The notes beneath the pieces were generated by a model. The model ran no database searches and had not been told where the DNA came from. It worked only from the letters and a program-made list of their open reading frames with translations. Below, one piece after another: positions 16,297 through 24,879 of a stretch of DNA of 64,000 nucleotides. The position numbers and the translations under genes are program-made. Numbering within the stretch: the first letter of the stretch is position 1; each line of letters starts with the position of its first letter. Origin of the DNA: Kordiimonas laminariae (lineage in GTDB: Bacteria; Pseudomonadota; Alphaproteobacteria; Sphingomonadales; Kordiimonadaceae); assembly GCF_023008165.1 (NCBI RefSeq), contig NZ_JAKQZA010000009.1:1-64000 (forward strand), written 5' to 3'.

Positions 16297-17514
16297 ATGG
16301 ATGGATCACTCGTAAATCACACCGCTGAGCAAAAACTTGAATGGCGAGAAAGATTCTTCGCGTCGATACTTTCTAAAATCCATACAGGTCAGCTGGAAGT
16401 AATATTTCCTTCTGGTGCGATGATCACCTTTGTAGGTGTATCTAATGATCCTACTTTTTCAAAGGTAGCTCAAATGCACATTCATTCCTGGTCAGCAATT
16501 AACAGAGCAATGAGTAGTGGTGCTTTGGGGTTAGGGGAAGGCTTTACAGAGGGCGAGTGGTCTTCTGACGATCTGACGTACCTTTTGAGTTTACTTGCAG
16601 TGAATATGGAAGCTCTGGAAAGTAAATTACCGTCCTTTAAAGGTGTTAAATTTCTTAACAAACTAAGGCACTTATTGAACCGAAACACCAAAGCCGGTAG
16701 CCGAAGAAATATCTCTTATCACTATGATTTAGGGAATGATTTTTACAAACTTTGGCTTGATAAAACCATGTCGTATTCTGCGGCCATTTTCAAAGATGAT
16801 CAACAATCCCTTGAGGCAGCACAGAAAGAAAAATATGCGAGACTGGCGAGAGAGTTAAACATACAGTCAGGTGATAGAGTTCTTGAAATAGGCTGTGGTT
16901 GGGGTGGTTTTGCTGAATATGCGGTTTCTGAAATTGGCTGTGAAATTGATTGTATAACTTTGTCAAAGGAGCAGCTTGCGTTTGCTGAACAGCGCTTGGC
17001 TAATGCGCCGGGCGGTGAAAACGCTTCCTTCTCTCTTACGGACTACAGAGATGTACAAGGGCAATACGACAAAATTGTATCAATTGAGATGTTGGAAGCA
17101 GTAGGCGAAGCTTTCTGGCCACAGTATTTCGAGAAGATAAAGTCACTCCTGCAACCGGATGGTAAGGCTGGTATTCAGGTAATAACCATCGATGATCAGC
17201 GCTTTGAAACATATAGAAAAGGCGCTGACTTTATTCAGAAACACATTTTCCCGGGCGGCATGTTACCTTCAGATAAAGTATTTAAAACACAAACTGGTAG
17301 TGCGCAAATGAAAGTGCACGATGAGTTTGATTTTGGTCTTGACTATGCCCGTACTCTTGCATGCTGGCGAGACAGTTTTTTAGAGCAGCTACCTGCAGTA
17401 AAAGGGCAAGGGTTTGATGATCGTTTTGTCAGGATGTGGCTCTTTTATCTCGCTTATTGTGAAGCTGGTTTTTTACAAAACACAATAAGTGTTAAGCAAT
17501 ACGTCATTGGCTGA
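16297..17514 (+). CDS. Cyclopropane-fatty-acid-synthase-like SAM methyltransferase
   Basis: The protein has 405 residues. The SAM-binding motif V-L-E-I-G-C-G-W-G-G-F-A lies near residues 196-207, preceded by the family signature S-Y-H-Y-D-L-G-N-D-F-Y and M-S-Y-S. Later segments S-I-E-M-L-E-A-V-G and K-H-I-F-P-G-G match the active-site region. The family methylates double bonds of membrane phospholipid acyl chains. In Rhodobacter, CFA-like enzymes under RpoE are linked to the singlet-oxygen response and to methylated (furan) fatty acids, so the product may be something other than a cyclopropane ring. It is the third gene of the operon. Confidence 0.88.
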   Translation: MDGSLVNHTAEQKLEWRERFFASILSKIHTGQLEVIFPSGAMITFVGVSNDPTFSKVAQMHIHSWSAINRAMSSGALGLGEGFTEGEWSSDDLTYLLSLLAVNMEALESKLPSFKGVKFLNKLRHLLNRNTKAGSRRNISYHYDLGNDFYKLWLDKTMSYSAAIFKDDQQSLEAAQKEKYARLARELNIQSGDRVLEIGCGWGGFAEYAVSEIGCEIDCITLSKEQLAFAEQRLANAPGGENASFSLTDYRDVQGQYDKIVSIEMLEAVGEAFWPQYFEKIKSLLQPDGKAGIQVITIDDQRFETYRKGADFIQKHIFPGGMLPSDKVFKTQTGSAQMKVHDEFDFGLDYARTLACWRDSFLEQLPAVKGQGFDDRFVRMWLFYLAYCEAGFLQNTISVKQYVIG

Positions 17515-17518
17515 GCCA

Positions 17519-18796
17519 ATGAAAAGGCAAAAGTATGGTTTCTTAACACTGGTCGCGTATGGGTCTCCGGCGTTTGTAACTTCCTTTCCATTGGTTCCGT
17601 TCGCAGTGTATCTCCCGGCCTATTATGCTGAAGATAAGCAGTTGGGTTACATTGCGGTGGGGATTGCTCTTTTTCTGTCTCGATTGATTGATGTTATAAG
17701 CGATCCAATTGTTGGATATTTGAGTGATCGCTTCAGTCTGTTAAATAAACGCAGGCAAGGTTGGATGGTTTTTGGAGCGACGATTGCTGCTCTCGCACTT
17801 TTCTATATTACACGCCCACCAGAGGTTATTTCTGTAATTTATCTAGGGGCCTGGTCTGCAATTTTATATATTGGTTGGACAATGGTGATGGTGCCTTACA
17901 TGGCGCTTGCTGCGGATTTAGCGAAAAGTTATGCAGAAAATACACGGTATGTAATGTTCCGAGAAGTGTTCTCACTTTTGGGAACCTTGTTTGCGATTTC
18001 CTTACCATTCCTTATGGAAGGTGCAGCACTTGAAAACATAACTACTATTGCGTTTCCTGTTGGTTTGATAGCCTTTTTAGGCGTGTGGTACTTAGTACCA
18101 ACTCCCAAGTTTGATGCAGCGAATAGCAGTGTTTCCTATGAGGATATAAAAAATATTCTTCAGGTACCTTTTACCAGACGTTTGTGTTTGGTTTGGTTTT
18201 TAACCGCTACGGCAAGTGCTGTACCTGCAGCACTGTTTCCAGTCTATGTGACAGAAGTTTTGGAAGGAAGTGATACTGAGCAGGCGTTTGTGATTTTTAT
18301 CTATTTTATAGCTGCGGTACTAGGTATGCCATTCTTTTTCCGGGTTGCTAAAACATACCTGAAACATAAGGTTATGGCCGTTGGTATGTTGGCCGTGAGT
18401 ATCATATTCCCAACTGCTATTTTCATGTCCCCAGGCGATGTTACCGGTTTTGCTATTGTTTGCTTTCTTACAGGTTTTGCTCTTGCTGCTGAGTTACTTC
18501 TTGGCCCTTCAATGTTGGCTGATGCATCTGAGCTTTATAGCAAGAAATATGGCTCGCGGTTTGCTGCGCTACACTTTGCTATTTGGGGCGTGATATCAAA
18601 AATCGCCTTTGCTGTTGCCATTCTGTTGGCATTTGGTGTGCTTGAGGTTTTGAGTTCTTTTCTATATGGTTCAGCATATGCCTTTGCTGTCGCATGTCTG
18701 TATGCGGGGCTTCCTACCTTGATAAAATTACCTACCGTTAGGCTGCTTGATACGGCTCCATTTACCATAAAAGATCGTGATCTAGTACAACGCTAA
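17519..18796 (+). CDS. MFS transporter of the GPH (glycoside-pentoside-hexuronide) type
   Basis: The protein has 425 residues and about twelve hydrophobic segments. The loop D-V-I-S-D-P-I-V-G-Y-L-S-D-R after helix 2 is the GPH/MelB-type motif. I place the start at ATG 17519, five bases after the cfa-like stop, because the protein then opens with the normal K-R-Q-K-Y-G-F-L-T-L-V-A-Y-G. An ATG at 17489 overlaps the previous gene. Related transporters occur in RpoE/ChrR loci, so the cargo is more likely a lipid or precursor than a sugar, but this is inference. Confidence 0.82.
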   Translation: MKRQKYGFLTLVAYGSPAFVTSFPLVPFAVYLPAYYAEDKQLGYIAVGIALFLSRLIDVISDPIVGYLSDRFSLLNKRRQGWMVFGATIAALALFYITRPPEVISVIYLGAWSAILYIGWTMVMVPYMALAADLAKSYAENTRYVMFREVFSLLGTLFAISLPFLMEGAALENITTIAFPVGLIAFLGVWYLVPTPKFDAANSSVSYEDIKNILQVPFTRRLCLVWFLTATASAVPAALFPVYVTEVLEGSDTEQAFVIFIYFIAAVLGMPFFFRVAKTYLKHKVMAVGMLAVSIIFPTAIFMSPGDVTGFAIVCFLTGFALAAELLLGPSMLADASELYSKKYGSRFAALHFAIWGVISKIAFAVAILLAFGVLEVLSSFLYGSAYAFAVACLYAGLPTLIKLPTVRLLDTAPFTIKDRDLVQR

Positions 18797-18837
18797 AGTC
18801 GTAGAAAAACCAATGAAAACAAGTGGGAGCACGCAAT

Positions 18838-19437
18838 ATGCGCGGTCTTCGTATTTTCGGGCTAACAAGCCTAATTCTTTGGTTATCTGCGTGTGGGGCA
18901 AACATGAATGTGCAAGATTTTAAAAGCAACCAACCAGATTTTGTACTCGAGGAGTATTTCCAGGGTAGCACTAAAGCCGTCGGATTATTTGAAGATAGAT
19001 TTGGGAATGTCCGGACCCAATTTACTGTGGATATTACAGGAAACTGGGATGGGAAAACCCTAACCTTAAAAGAAGATTTTCAATATCTCGATGGTTCGAC
19101 CGAATTCCGCCAATGGGACATTCAAAAAACCGGACCAGCGACATACTCGGGTACTACACAACAAACAATCGGTGTTGCAGAAGGGATGATTTCAGGGAAT
19201 GCCTTCAATTGGAAATATAAATTCAATTTGAAAGTGGGCGATAGCATCTGGAAAGTAAAGTTCGATGATTGGATGTTTTTGCAGCCAGATGGCACACTTT
19301 TAAACAAAGCGACGGTTTACCGCTGGGGATTTAAGATTGGTACTGTGTTCCTTACTTTTACAAAGGAAGAAGCACAGTTAGCGCACTATCTTTCTAGCTA
19401 CAGCGAAGTAAGCCCAATTCGGCAAAATATTCAATAA
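18838..19437 (+). CDS. DUF3833 lipoprotein
   Basis: The start ATG at 18838 has GTGGGAGC at good spacing (an upstream in-frame GTG at 18823 is less likely). A lipoprotein signal ends in L-S-A-C, with the lipidated Cys near residue 19. The body has the DUF3833 pattern: G-L-F-E-D-R-F-G-N-V-R-T-Q-F, E-D-F-Q-Y-L-D-G and W-M-F-L-Q-P-D-G. DUF3833 proteins travel with RpoE/ChrR operons; their function is unknown, and attachment to the outer or inner membrane is expected. The last ~20 residues extend beyond the usual end and overlap the 3' end of the opposite-strand SDR gene by 60 bp. Confidence 0.8.
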   Translation: MRGLRIFGLTSLILWLSACGANMNVQDFKSNQPDFVLEEYFQGSTKAVGLFEDRFGNVRTQFTVDITGNWDGKTLTLKEDFQYLDGSTEFRQWDIQKTGPATYSGTTQQTIGVAEGMISGNAFNWKYKFNLKVGDSIWKVKFDDWMFLQPDGTLLNKATVYRWGFKIGTVFLTFTKEEAQLAHYLSSYSEVSPIRQNIQ

Positions 19438-20124
19438 TTTCATGATTAGTGCAAACGGAGTAGGGAAGGCGATTTCAAAAGCCTTCTTCTCCAGCCCATT
19501 GATAATTGTTTCTACTGCATCTTCTACATGCATCAGGAATGGCATTGAAAAATCATTTTGATCAGTAAGTGGCGTTTTGACAAAACCTGGATTGATTAGT
19601 TTAAGGTCAATATCATCGGATTTAAGGTCTTCTTTAAGAGATTCTGAAAAAGCTATCAATGCAGCCTTTGAAGCCGAATAAGCGCTCGCGTTCGGAAGAC
19701 CCCGATAACCGGCCACACTTGCAACGATGGCAATTTGACCAGCCTTATTTTCGCGCATCGTTGGCAGGATAGTTTCCATACAATTCAGTACACCCATATA
19801 GTTCACATCCATAATTTTTCCGTGTTCTTCGGCGTTTAACGTTGCTGCAGGTGTCGGGAAATAAGTACCGGCGTTCAGGATAACTTTGTCGGGGGTGCCA
19901 AGATGTTGAACCAGCCAAACATAGGCTTGTTCTATATCCGATTGATTTGTGACATCAGCGGAGAAGATATACAGGGAACCTTTTAAATTCTCTGCGTCTT
20001 TTTCAAGCTGTTTTAGTTTGTTCGCAGAACGGGCTGTTGCGAAAACGCTCGCCCCGTTTTCGCAGTATTTTAAGGCGAGGGATCTTCCAATACCCGTGCT
20101 GGCTCCTGTAATCCAAATAATCAT
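19378..20124 (-). CDS. Short-chain dehydrogenase/reductase of the ECF11 locus
   Basis: The protein has 248 residues. The cofactor motif T-G-A-S-T-G-I-G is at the N-terminus, followed by N-A-G and the catalytic Y-S-A-S-K. SDR genes recur in RpoE/ChrR neighbourhoods, so an oxidation or reduction step on a lipid intermediate is likely, but the substrate is unknown. The start overlaps the stop of the DUF6134-like gene (ATGA), so the two are translationally coupled. Its 3' end runs into the tail of the DUF3833 gene on the other strand (19378-19437). Confidence 0.85.
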   Translation of the reverse strand: MIIWITGASTGIGRSLALKYCENGASVFATARSANKLKQLEKDAENLKGSLYIFSADVTNQSDIEQAYVWLVQHLGTPDKVILNAGTYFPTPAATLNAEEHGKIMDVNYMGVLNCMETILPTMRENKAGQIAIVASVAGYRGLPNASAYSASKAALIAFSESLKEDLKSDDIDLKLINPGFVKTPLTDQNDFSMPFLMHVEDAVETIINGLEKKAFEIAFPTPFALIMKLLNILPNWAYFAVARKIVR

Positions 20125-20798
20125 GATACTTTAATCCTTGGGGTGTTTCTACAGTCCACACACCTAAATTCTATTTTACTACCGTCTGAGTGTTTGAAGG
20201 TCATACCTATCCAATTTTTATCATCGTCATAGCGGGTGTTAATATTGAGTTCGCCGACGATTGAATATTCAATGAATTCTTTGCTCCATATGCGATCAGC
20301 GACAGAGATTTTGTTTAATTCACCAGTTATCGTGTTGAATAGGCTGGGTTGCATAACCGCGGATGAATTCCAGTGATTAGTTGTGTAAAACGCATAAGGA
20401 ATATTGATAGCATTTTCGAGGGTTTCGCCATTTGTGCTTTCATCAACAGCACTGGTCGCTGATTTTTTGCCGTTGTCGTTTACACGTGTATTAACGGACT
20501 TGAGTTTACCATCCACCCATGTTTCATGAGATTGATATGTGTATTTGTAAGCGGTGATAAAAAGAAACTTAACCTTCATTTGTGTTTCAGCAAATACGGA
20601 TAGTTCGGCACCATTTTGTTTGAAACAAATCATGTGTGAGCCGATTTTCTTGTTTTTACGGTAGACATCATATGTATTTACAGGTGAAGTGCTCTTACAA
20701 GTTTCGGCTTTAAGATGGTTGTCACTTGCTAAAAGATTGGTTGAGGGTGAAAGGGCTAGACAAAAGGTCAGAACGCTCAACGGCCTAATATAGCTCAC
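20121..20798 (-). CDS. Exported DUF6134-like protein
   Basis: The protein has 225 residues and a signal peptide ending near L-L-A-S. The pattern Y-D-V-Y-x-K-x-K-K-I-G-S-H then K-F-L-F-I-T-A-Y-K-Y, S-H-E-T-W-V-D-G-K-L and N-D-N-G-K fits the DUF6134 family, which I recognise from memory with moderate certainty. A pair of cysteines sits in C-V-D-C at the C-terminus. It probably acts in the periplasm and is co-expressed with the downstream SDR. Function unknown. Confidence 0.65.
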   Translation of the reverse strand: MSYIRPLSVLTFCLALSPSTNLLASDNHLKAETCKSTSPVNTYDVYRKNKKIGSHMICFKQNGAELSVFAETQMKVKFLFITAYKYTYQSHETWVDGKLKSVNTRVNDNGKKSATSAVDESTNGETLENAINIPYAFYTTNHWNSSAVMQPSLFNTITGELNKISVADRIWSKEFIEYSIVGELNINTRYDDDKNWIGMTFKHSDGSKIEFRCVDCRNTPRIKVS

Positions 20799-21102
20799 GA
20801 ATTATTTCCTTTTAGCAAATCACGTTTTTACAGTTATTTTCTTTACGCTGGTAATGTTGAACGGTTCACAAAACATTTCTTCTGTTTGATGTTGTTTTCG
20901 TTAGGTCACTCTCATTTTGTGACGGGAACGGTGATATTCCTGTGTTTTATGGTTGCTACCCTTGACAGGAAACAGATTGAACTATCTTGCAACTCAGCGA
21001 CTGTTGAAATACTATGCGCGCAAACCGCTTATATCCGGTTCGTCAGGCCCCTCTGCGAGCCGAGTTTCAAGTTCCACTCAATACTTGTTTGTCAGGATAG
21101 CC
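20799..21102. other. Divergent intergenic region between DUF6134-like gene and acnB
   Basis: Two promoter-like elements are visible. On the minus strand, TGAACC (20868-20863), a 15-base spacer and CGTAAA (20847-20842) resemble the ECF11 elements at 14001-14071, with one changed base and a one-base-shorter spacer. On the plus strand, TTGACA (20962-20967) and TATCTT (20983-20988) are 15 bases apart, a weak sigma-70-type match for acnB. In-frame codons before 21103 are open but look non-coding. Confidence 0.4.
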
Positions 21103-23880
21103 ATGAGTTTGTACACAGAATACCTTGATGAGATCGAAACCAGAAAATTACAGGGCCTAAATCCAAAGCCGATTGAAGACGCTGCCCTAGTAAATGAACT
21201 TATCTCTCAGATTAAAGATACTTCAAATGAACACAGAAAAGCTTCCCTTGAGTTTTTCATCTATAACACTCTGCCGGGTACAACGAGCGCGGCTGGTGCA
21301 AAAGCGGCATTCCTGAAAGAGCTTATTCTTGGTGATGCTACTGTTGAAGAAATTTCAACAGAGTTTGCGTTTGAGCTTCTTTCACACATGAAAGGTGGCC
21401 CATCTGTTGAAGTTCTGCTTGATCTGGCGCTGGGTGCTGATGCAGCTATTGCGGCACAAGCTGCAGATGTTTTGAAAACTCAGGTTTTCCTTTATGAAGC
21501 TGACACAGACCGCCTGGCAGCAGCTCACGCCGAAGGTAATGCAGTTGCGAAAGATATTCTGGAAAGCTATGCGAAAGCGGAATTTTTTACAAAGCTTCCT
21601 GATATCGAAGAAGAAATTAAGGTTGTTACTTATATTACCGCGGAAGGCGATGTTTCTACTGACCTTCTTTCCCCAGGTAATCAGGCACACTCACGTTCTG
21701 ACCGTGAACTACACGGTAAGTGCATGATTTCTGAAGCAGCGCAGGTTGAAATTCAGGAACTTCAAAAACAACACCCAGATGCACGCGTAATGCTTGTTGC
21801 GGAAAAAGGTACAATGGGTGTGGGTTCATCTCGTATGTCGGGTGTAAACAACGTTGCACTTTGGACTGGTAAGAAGGCAAGCCCATATGTTCCGTTTGTA
21901 AACATTGCTCCAATTGTTGGCGGTACAAACGGTATTTCCCCAATCTTCCTGACAACAGTTGGTGTGACAGGCGGTATTGGTATTGATCTGAAAAACTGGG
22001 TGAAGAAGCAAGATGCAGATGGCAATACTGTTCTAGACGGTAATGGTGATCCGGTTCTTGAGCAAACGTATTCTGTTGATAACGGTACAGTTCTAACCAT
22101 CAATACCAAAACGCAGAAGCTATATAATGAAGCTGGTGAAGAGCTTGTTGATATTTCTTCTTCGCTTACACCGCAGAAGGTTGAGTTTATCAAAGCTGGC
22201 GGTTCTTACGCGATTGTATTCGGTAAGAAACTACAGAGCTTTGCGGCGACAACACTGGATGTTGATATGCCAGCTGTGTTCGCAGCATCTAAAGAAATTT
22301 CAAATGAAGGCCAAGGCCTGACAGCGGTTGAGAAAATCTTCAACAGAAACGCTGTTGGCGTATCTTCAGACGCTGATCTGCATGCAGGTTCAGATGTGCG
22401 TGTGAAGGTGAATATTGTTGGTTCACAGGATACAACAGGCCTGATGACATCGCAGGAACTGGAAGCGATGGCGGCGACAGTTATTTCGCCGAAAGTTGAT
22501 GGTGCTTACCAATCTGGTTGTCACACTGCTTCTGTTTGGGATGTGAAAGCACAGCGCAACATTCCAAAGCTCATGAGCTTCATGAATAAATTTGGCCTTA
22601 TCACAGCACGTGACCCTAAAGGCGAATATCACGCGATGACAGACGTGATCCACAAAGTACTGAATGACATTACAGTGGATGATTGGTCTGTCATTATTGG
22701 TGGCGATAGCCACACACGTATGTCTAAAGGCGTGGCATTCGGTGCAGATTCGGGCACAGTAGCTCTTGCGCTTGCGACAGGTGAAGCAACAATGCCGATC
22801 CCTGAATCTGTGAAGGTTACTTTCAAAGGTACTATGCCAGATTACATGGATTTCCGGGATGTTGTGCATGCAACACAAGCGCAGATGTTGAAGAAGTTCG
22901 GCGAAAACGTATTCCAGGGCCGTGTGATCGAAGTACACATTGGCACGCTACTAGCTGACCAAGCCTTCACCTTTACTGACTGGACAGCGGAAATGAAAGC
23001 GAAAGCGTCTATCTGTATTTCAGAAGATGCAACACTTATTGAATCGCTTGAAATTGCTAAAAGCCGTATTCAAATCATGATTGATAAAGGCATGGAAAAT
23101 GAGGCGAAAACGCTTCAGGGCCTTATCGATATTGCAGACAACCGTATTGAAGAGATCAAGTCCGGTAGCCGCCCAGCACTAACACCAGATGCAGATGCGA
23201 AATACTTTGCTGAGGTTACTGTAGATCTGGATGAAGTTGCAGAACCAATGATCGCTGACCCTGATGTAAACAATGCAGATGTATCGAAGCGTTACACACA
23301 CGATACAATCCGCCCGGTTTCATACTATGGCGGCGATAAGAAGGTTGATCTTGGCTTCGTTGGTTCTTGTATGGTGCATAAGGGCGATATGAAAATTATT
23401 GCGCAGATGCTGAAGAACCTAGAGAAAGAGGGCGAAGTTAAATTTAGCGCGCCGCTTGTGGTTGCTCCTCCAACCTACAACATCGTTGATGAGCTGAAGG
23501 AAGAGGGCGACTGGGCTGTTCTTCAGAAGTATGCTGGTTTTGAATTCGATGATGATGCACCAAAGAATAACGCACGTACCGAATATGAAAACATTCTCTA
23601 CCTGGAACGTCCTGGCTGTAACCTATGTATGGGTAACCAGGAAAAAGCTGCCAAGGGTGATACTGTGATGGCTACTTCTACACGCCTGTTCCAAGGCCGT
23701 GTGGTGGAAGATTCTGAAGAGAAGAAAGGTGAATCCCTTCTTGCTTCAACGCCTGTTGTAGTGCTTTCAACTATCCTTGGCCGTACGCCAAACATGGATG
23801 AATATAAAGCTGCGGTGGACGGTATTAACCTTACCAAGTTCGCACCACCACTTGCGAAACCAGCTCTACGTCATAACTAA
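21103..23880 (+). CDS. acnB: Aconitate hydratase B (aconitase 2/2-methylisocitrate dehydratase)
   Basis: The start is ATG at 21103 with AGGATAG before it and the expected AcnB opening (S-L-Y-T-E-Y-L-D-E-I). The protein has 925 residues. It has the HEAT-like N-terminal domain, a swivelling domain, and the iron-sulphur cysteines C756 (G-S-C-M-V-H-K-G), C839 and C842 (G-C-N-L-C-M-G-N). It interconverts citrate and isocitrate in the TCA cycle. It is ~60 residues longer than enterobacterial AcnB. The extra insert (around W-V-K-K-Q-D-A-D-G-N) and the overall sequence resemble the AcnB form I know from Bacteroidetes, which suggests an old transfer. A strong terminator follows. Confidence 0.95.
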   Translation: MSLYTEYLDEIETRKLQGLNPKPIEDAALVNELISQIKDTSNEHRKASLEFFIYNTLPGTTSAAGAKAAFLKELILGDATVEEISTEFAFELLSHMKGGPSVEVLLDLALGADAAIAAQAADVLKTQVFLYEADTDRLAAAHAEGNAVAKDILESYAKAEFFTKLPDIEEEIKVVTYITAEGDVSTDLLSPGNQAHSRSDRELHGKCMISEAAQVEIQELQKQHPDARVMLVAEKGTMGVGSSRMSGVNNVALWTGKKASPYVPFVNIAPIVGGTNGISPIFLTTVGVTGGIGIDLKNWVKKQDADGNTVLDGNGDPVLEQTYSVDNGTVLTINTKTQKLYNEAGEELVDISSSLTPQKVEFIKAGGSYAIVFGKKLQSFAATTLDVDMPAVFAASKEISNEGQGLTAVEKIFNRNAVGVSSDADLHAGSDVRVKVNIVGSQDTTGLMTSQELEAMAATVISPKVDGAYQSGCHTASVWDVKAQRNIPKLMSFMNKFGLITARDPKGEYHAMTDVIHKVLNDITVDDWSVIIGGDSHTRMSKGVAFGADSGTVALALATGEATMPIPESVKVTFKGTMPDYMDFRDVVHATQAQMLKKFGENVFQGRVIEVHIGTLLADQAFTFTDWTAEMKAKASICISEDATLIESLEIAKSRIQIMIDKGMENEAKTLQGLIDIADNRIEEIKSGSRPALTPDADAKYFAEVTVDLDEVAEPMIADPDVNNADVSKRYTHDTIRPVSYYGGDKKVDLGFVGSCMVHKGDMKIIAQMLKNLEKEGEVKFSAPLVVAPPTYNIVDELKEEGDWAVLQKYAGFEFDDDAPKNNARTEYENILYLERPGCNLCMGNQEKAAKGDTVMATSTRLFQGRVVEDSEEKKGESLLASTPVVVLSTILGRTPNMDEYKAAVDGINLTKFAPPLAKPALRHN

Positions 23881-23911
23881 ATAGAGTTGCCGTAAGGCGC
23901 CTAAATTTATA

Positions 23912-23942
23912 AAGCCTCAACCTATTGGGTTGGGGCTTTTTT
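23912..23942 (+). terminator. Rho-independent terminator of acnB
   Basis: AGCCTCAACC pairs with GGTTGGGGCT (one G-T pair) around a TATTG loop, followed by six T residues. It lies about 30 bases after the acnB stop. Confidence 0.85.
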
Positions 23943-24038
23943 GTTGGCTATAAAAACACATATTCTTTTTACATATTACTTTCTCAGTTGACCAAAAGAG
24001 CATGTAGAGTGGCGTCAAGTCTACTCCAAGAATAAACA

Positions 24039-24057
24039 CTATACACTTTTGGTATAG
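24039..24057. promoter_or_regulatory. LysR-type dyad upstream of the cytochrome P460 genes
   Basis: CTATAC (24039-24044) and GTATAG (24052-24057) form a perfect dyad with a 7-base centre, containing the T-N11-A core of LysR sites. It lies ~180 bp before the first P460 start in an otherwise featureless AT-rich region (23943-24237). The LysR gene at 25975 is the obvious candidate regulator. Confidence 0.5.
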
Positions 24058-24237
24058 CCTTTTTCACGATCGTGTTATTCAAAAAATACTAATTATTATA
24101 ACAGCTTAATTAAAATTATAGCTGAGGTTGAGCAACAAAAACTCTGTTCTGGCCTATATGGACTTCGTCGTCCTTTTCTCCGAAATTATTAAAGCTGTTT
24201 AAAAGAACATGCCGTGAATTTTAGGAAAGGGGTAAGG

Positions 24238-24849
24238 ATGAAACCGTTTTTAAAAACCGTAGGTACGGTAGTTACGATTGCCGCTGTTATGGGGAGTGGT
24301 CTTTATGCCTACTCCGATACGCTTCCAAAAGATAGTTTGGCCAAGTTTGCTGATACAGGCGAAGTTTATGCCCCGAAGAATTGGCGTGAGTGGGTTTATG
24401 TTGGAACACCACTTACCCCAAATGCGCTGAATGGTGGTGAGGCACCATTTCCTGAATTTCACAATGTATATGTGGAACCTAAAGCTTTTGCTTATTACCA
24501 AAAGCACGGTGCGTGGCCAGAAGGTACGCAGATTGCCAAAGAACTCACCATGATCCGTAAAAGTGAAAATGGTAACTTTGAAGATGGTTCCTCTCAGGAA
24601 GTAAGCGGCAGAGGATATTTTCAAGGTGAGTTTACAGGCCTTGAGCTAACCGTAAAAGATAATAAGCGATTTAAGGATGAGCCGGGTGGATGGGCTTATT
24701 TTAGCTTCGGCCACCATGCGCCACCTTATGCAGAAAAAGCAAAAGCATTTCCAACAGACAGCTGTAATGCCTGTCATGAAGCAAGCGCAGCGGATGATTG
24801 GGTGTTTACCCAATATTATCCGGTTCTGCGTGACGTGAAAAAGAAATAA
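24238..24849 (+). CDS. Cytochrome P460 family protein
   Basis: The start is ATG at 24238, preceded by AGGAAAGGGGTAAGG. The 203-residue protein has an N-terminal membrane-anchor/signal segment and one haem-binding C-N-A-C-H at residues 176-180. The W-R-E-W-V-Y-V-G-T start of the domain, E-F-H-N-V-Y-V and G-G-W-A-Y-F-S-F-G match cytochrome P460. Characterised P460s oxidise hydroxylamine or handle NO in the periplasm; whether this one does is inferred. It is followed after 30 bp by a paralogous P460 fused to cytochrome c, the likely electron partner. Confidence 0.85.
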   Translation: MKPFLKTVGTVVTIAAVMGSGLYAYSDTLPKDSLAKFADTGEVYAPKNWREWVYVGTPLTPNALNGGEAPFPEFHNVYVEPKAFAYYQKHGAWPEGTQIAKELTMIRKSENGNFEDGSSQEVSGRGYFQGEFTGLELTVKDNKRFKDEPGGWAYFSFGHHAPPYAEKAKAFPTDSCNACHEASAADDWVFTQYYPVLRDVKKK

Positions 24850-24879
24850 CTACGTGTCCCTGACAAAAGGAGAAAAACC

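Noticed and set aside
22423-22938. 171-codon frame antisense to acnB
   Set aside because: It is Cys/His-rich low-complexity shadow of the highly biased acnB codons; no homology-like motifs.
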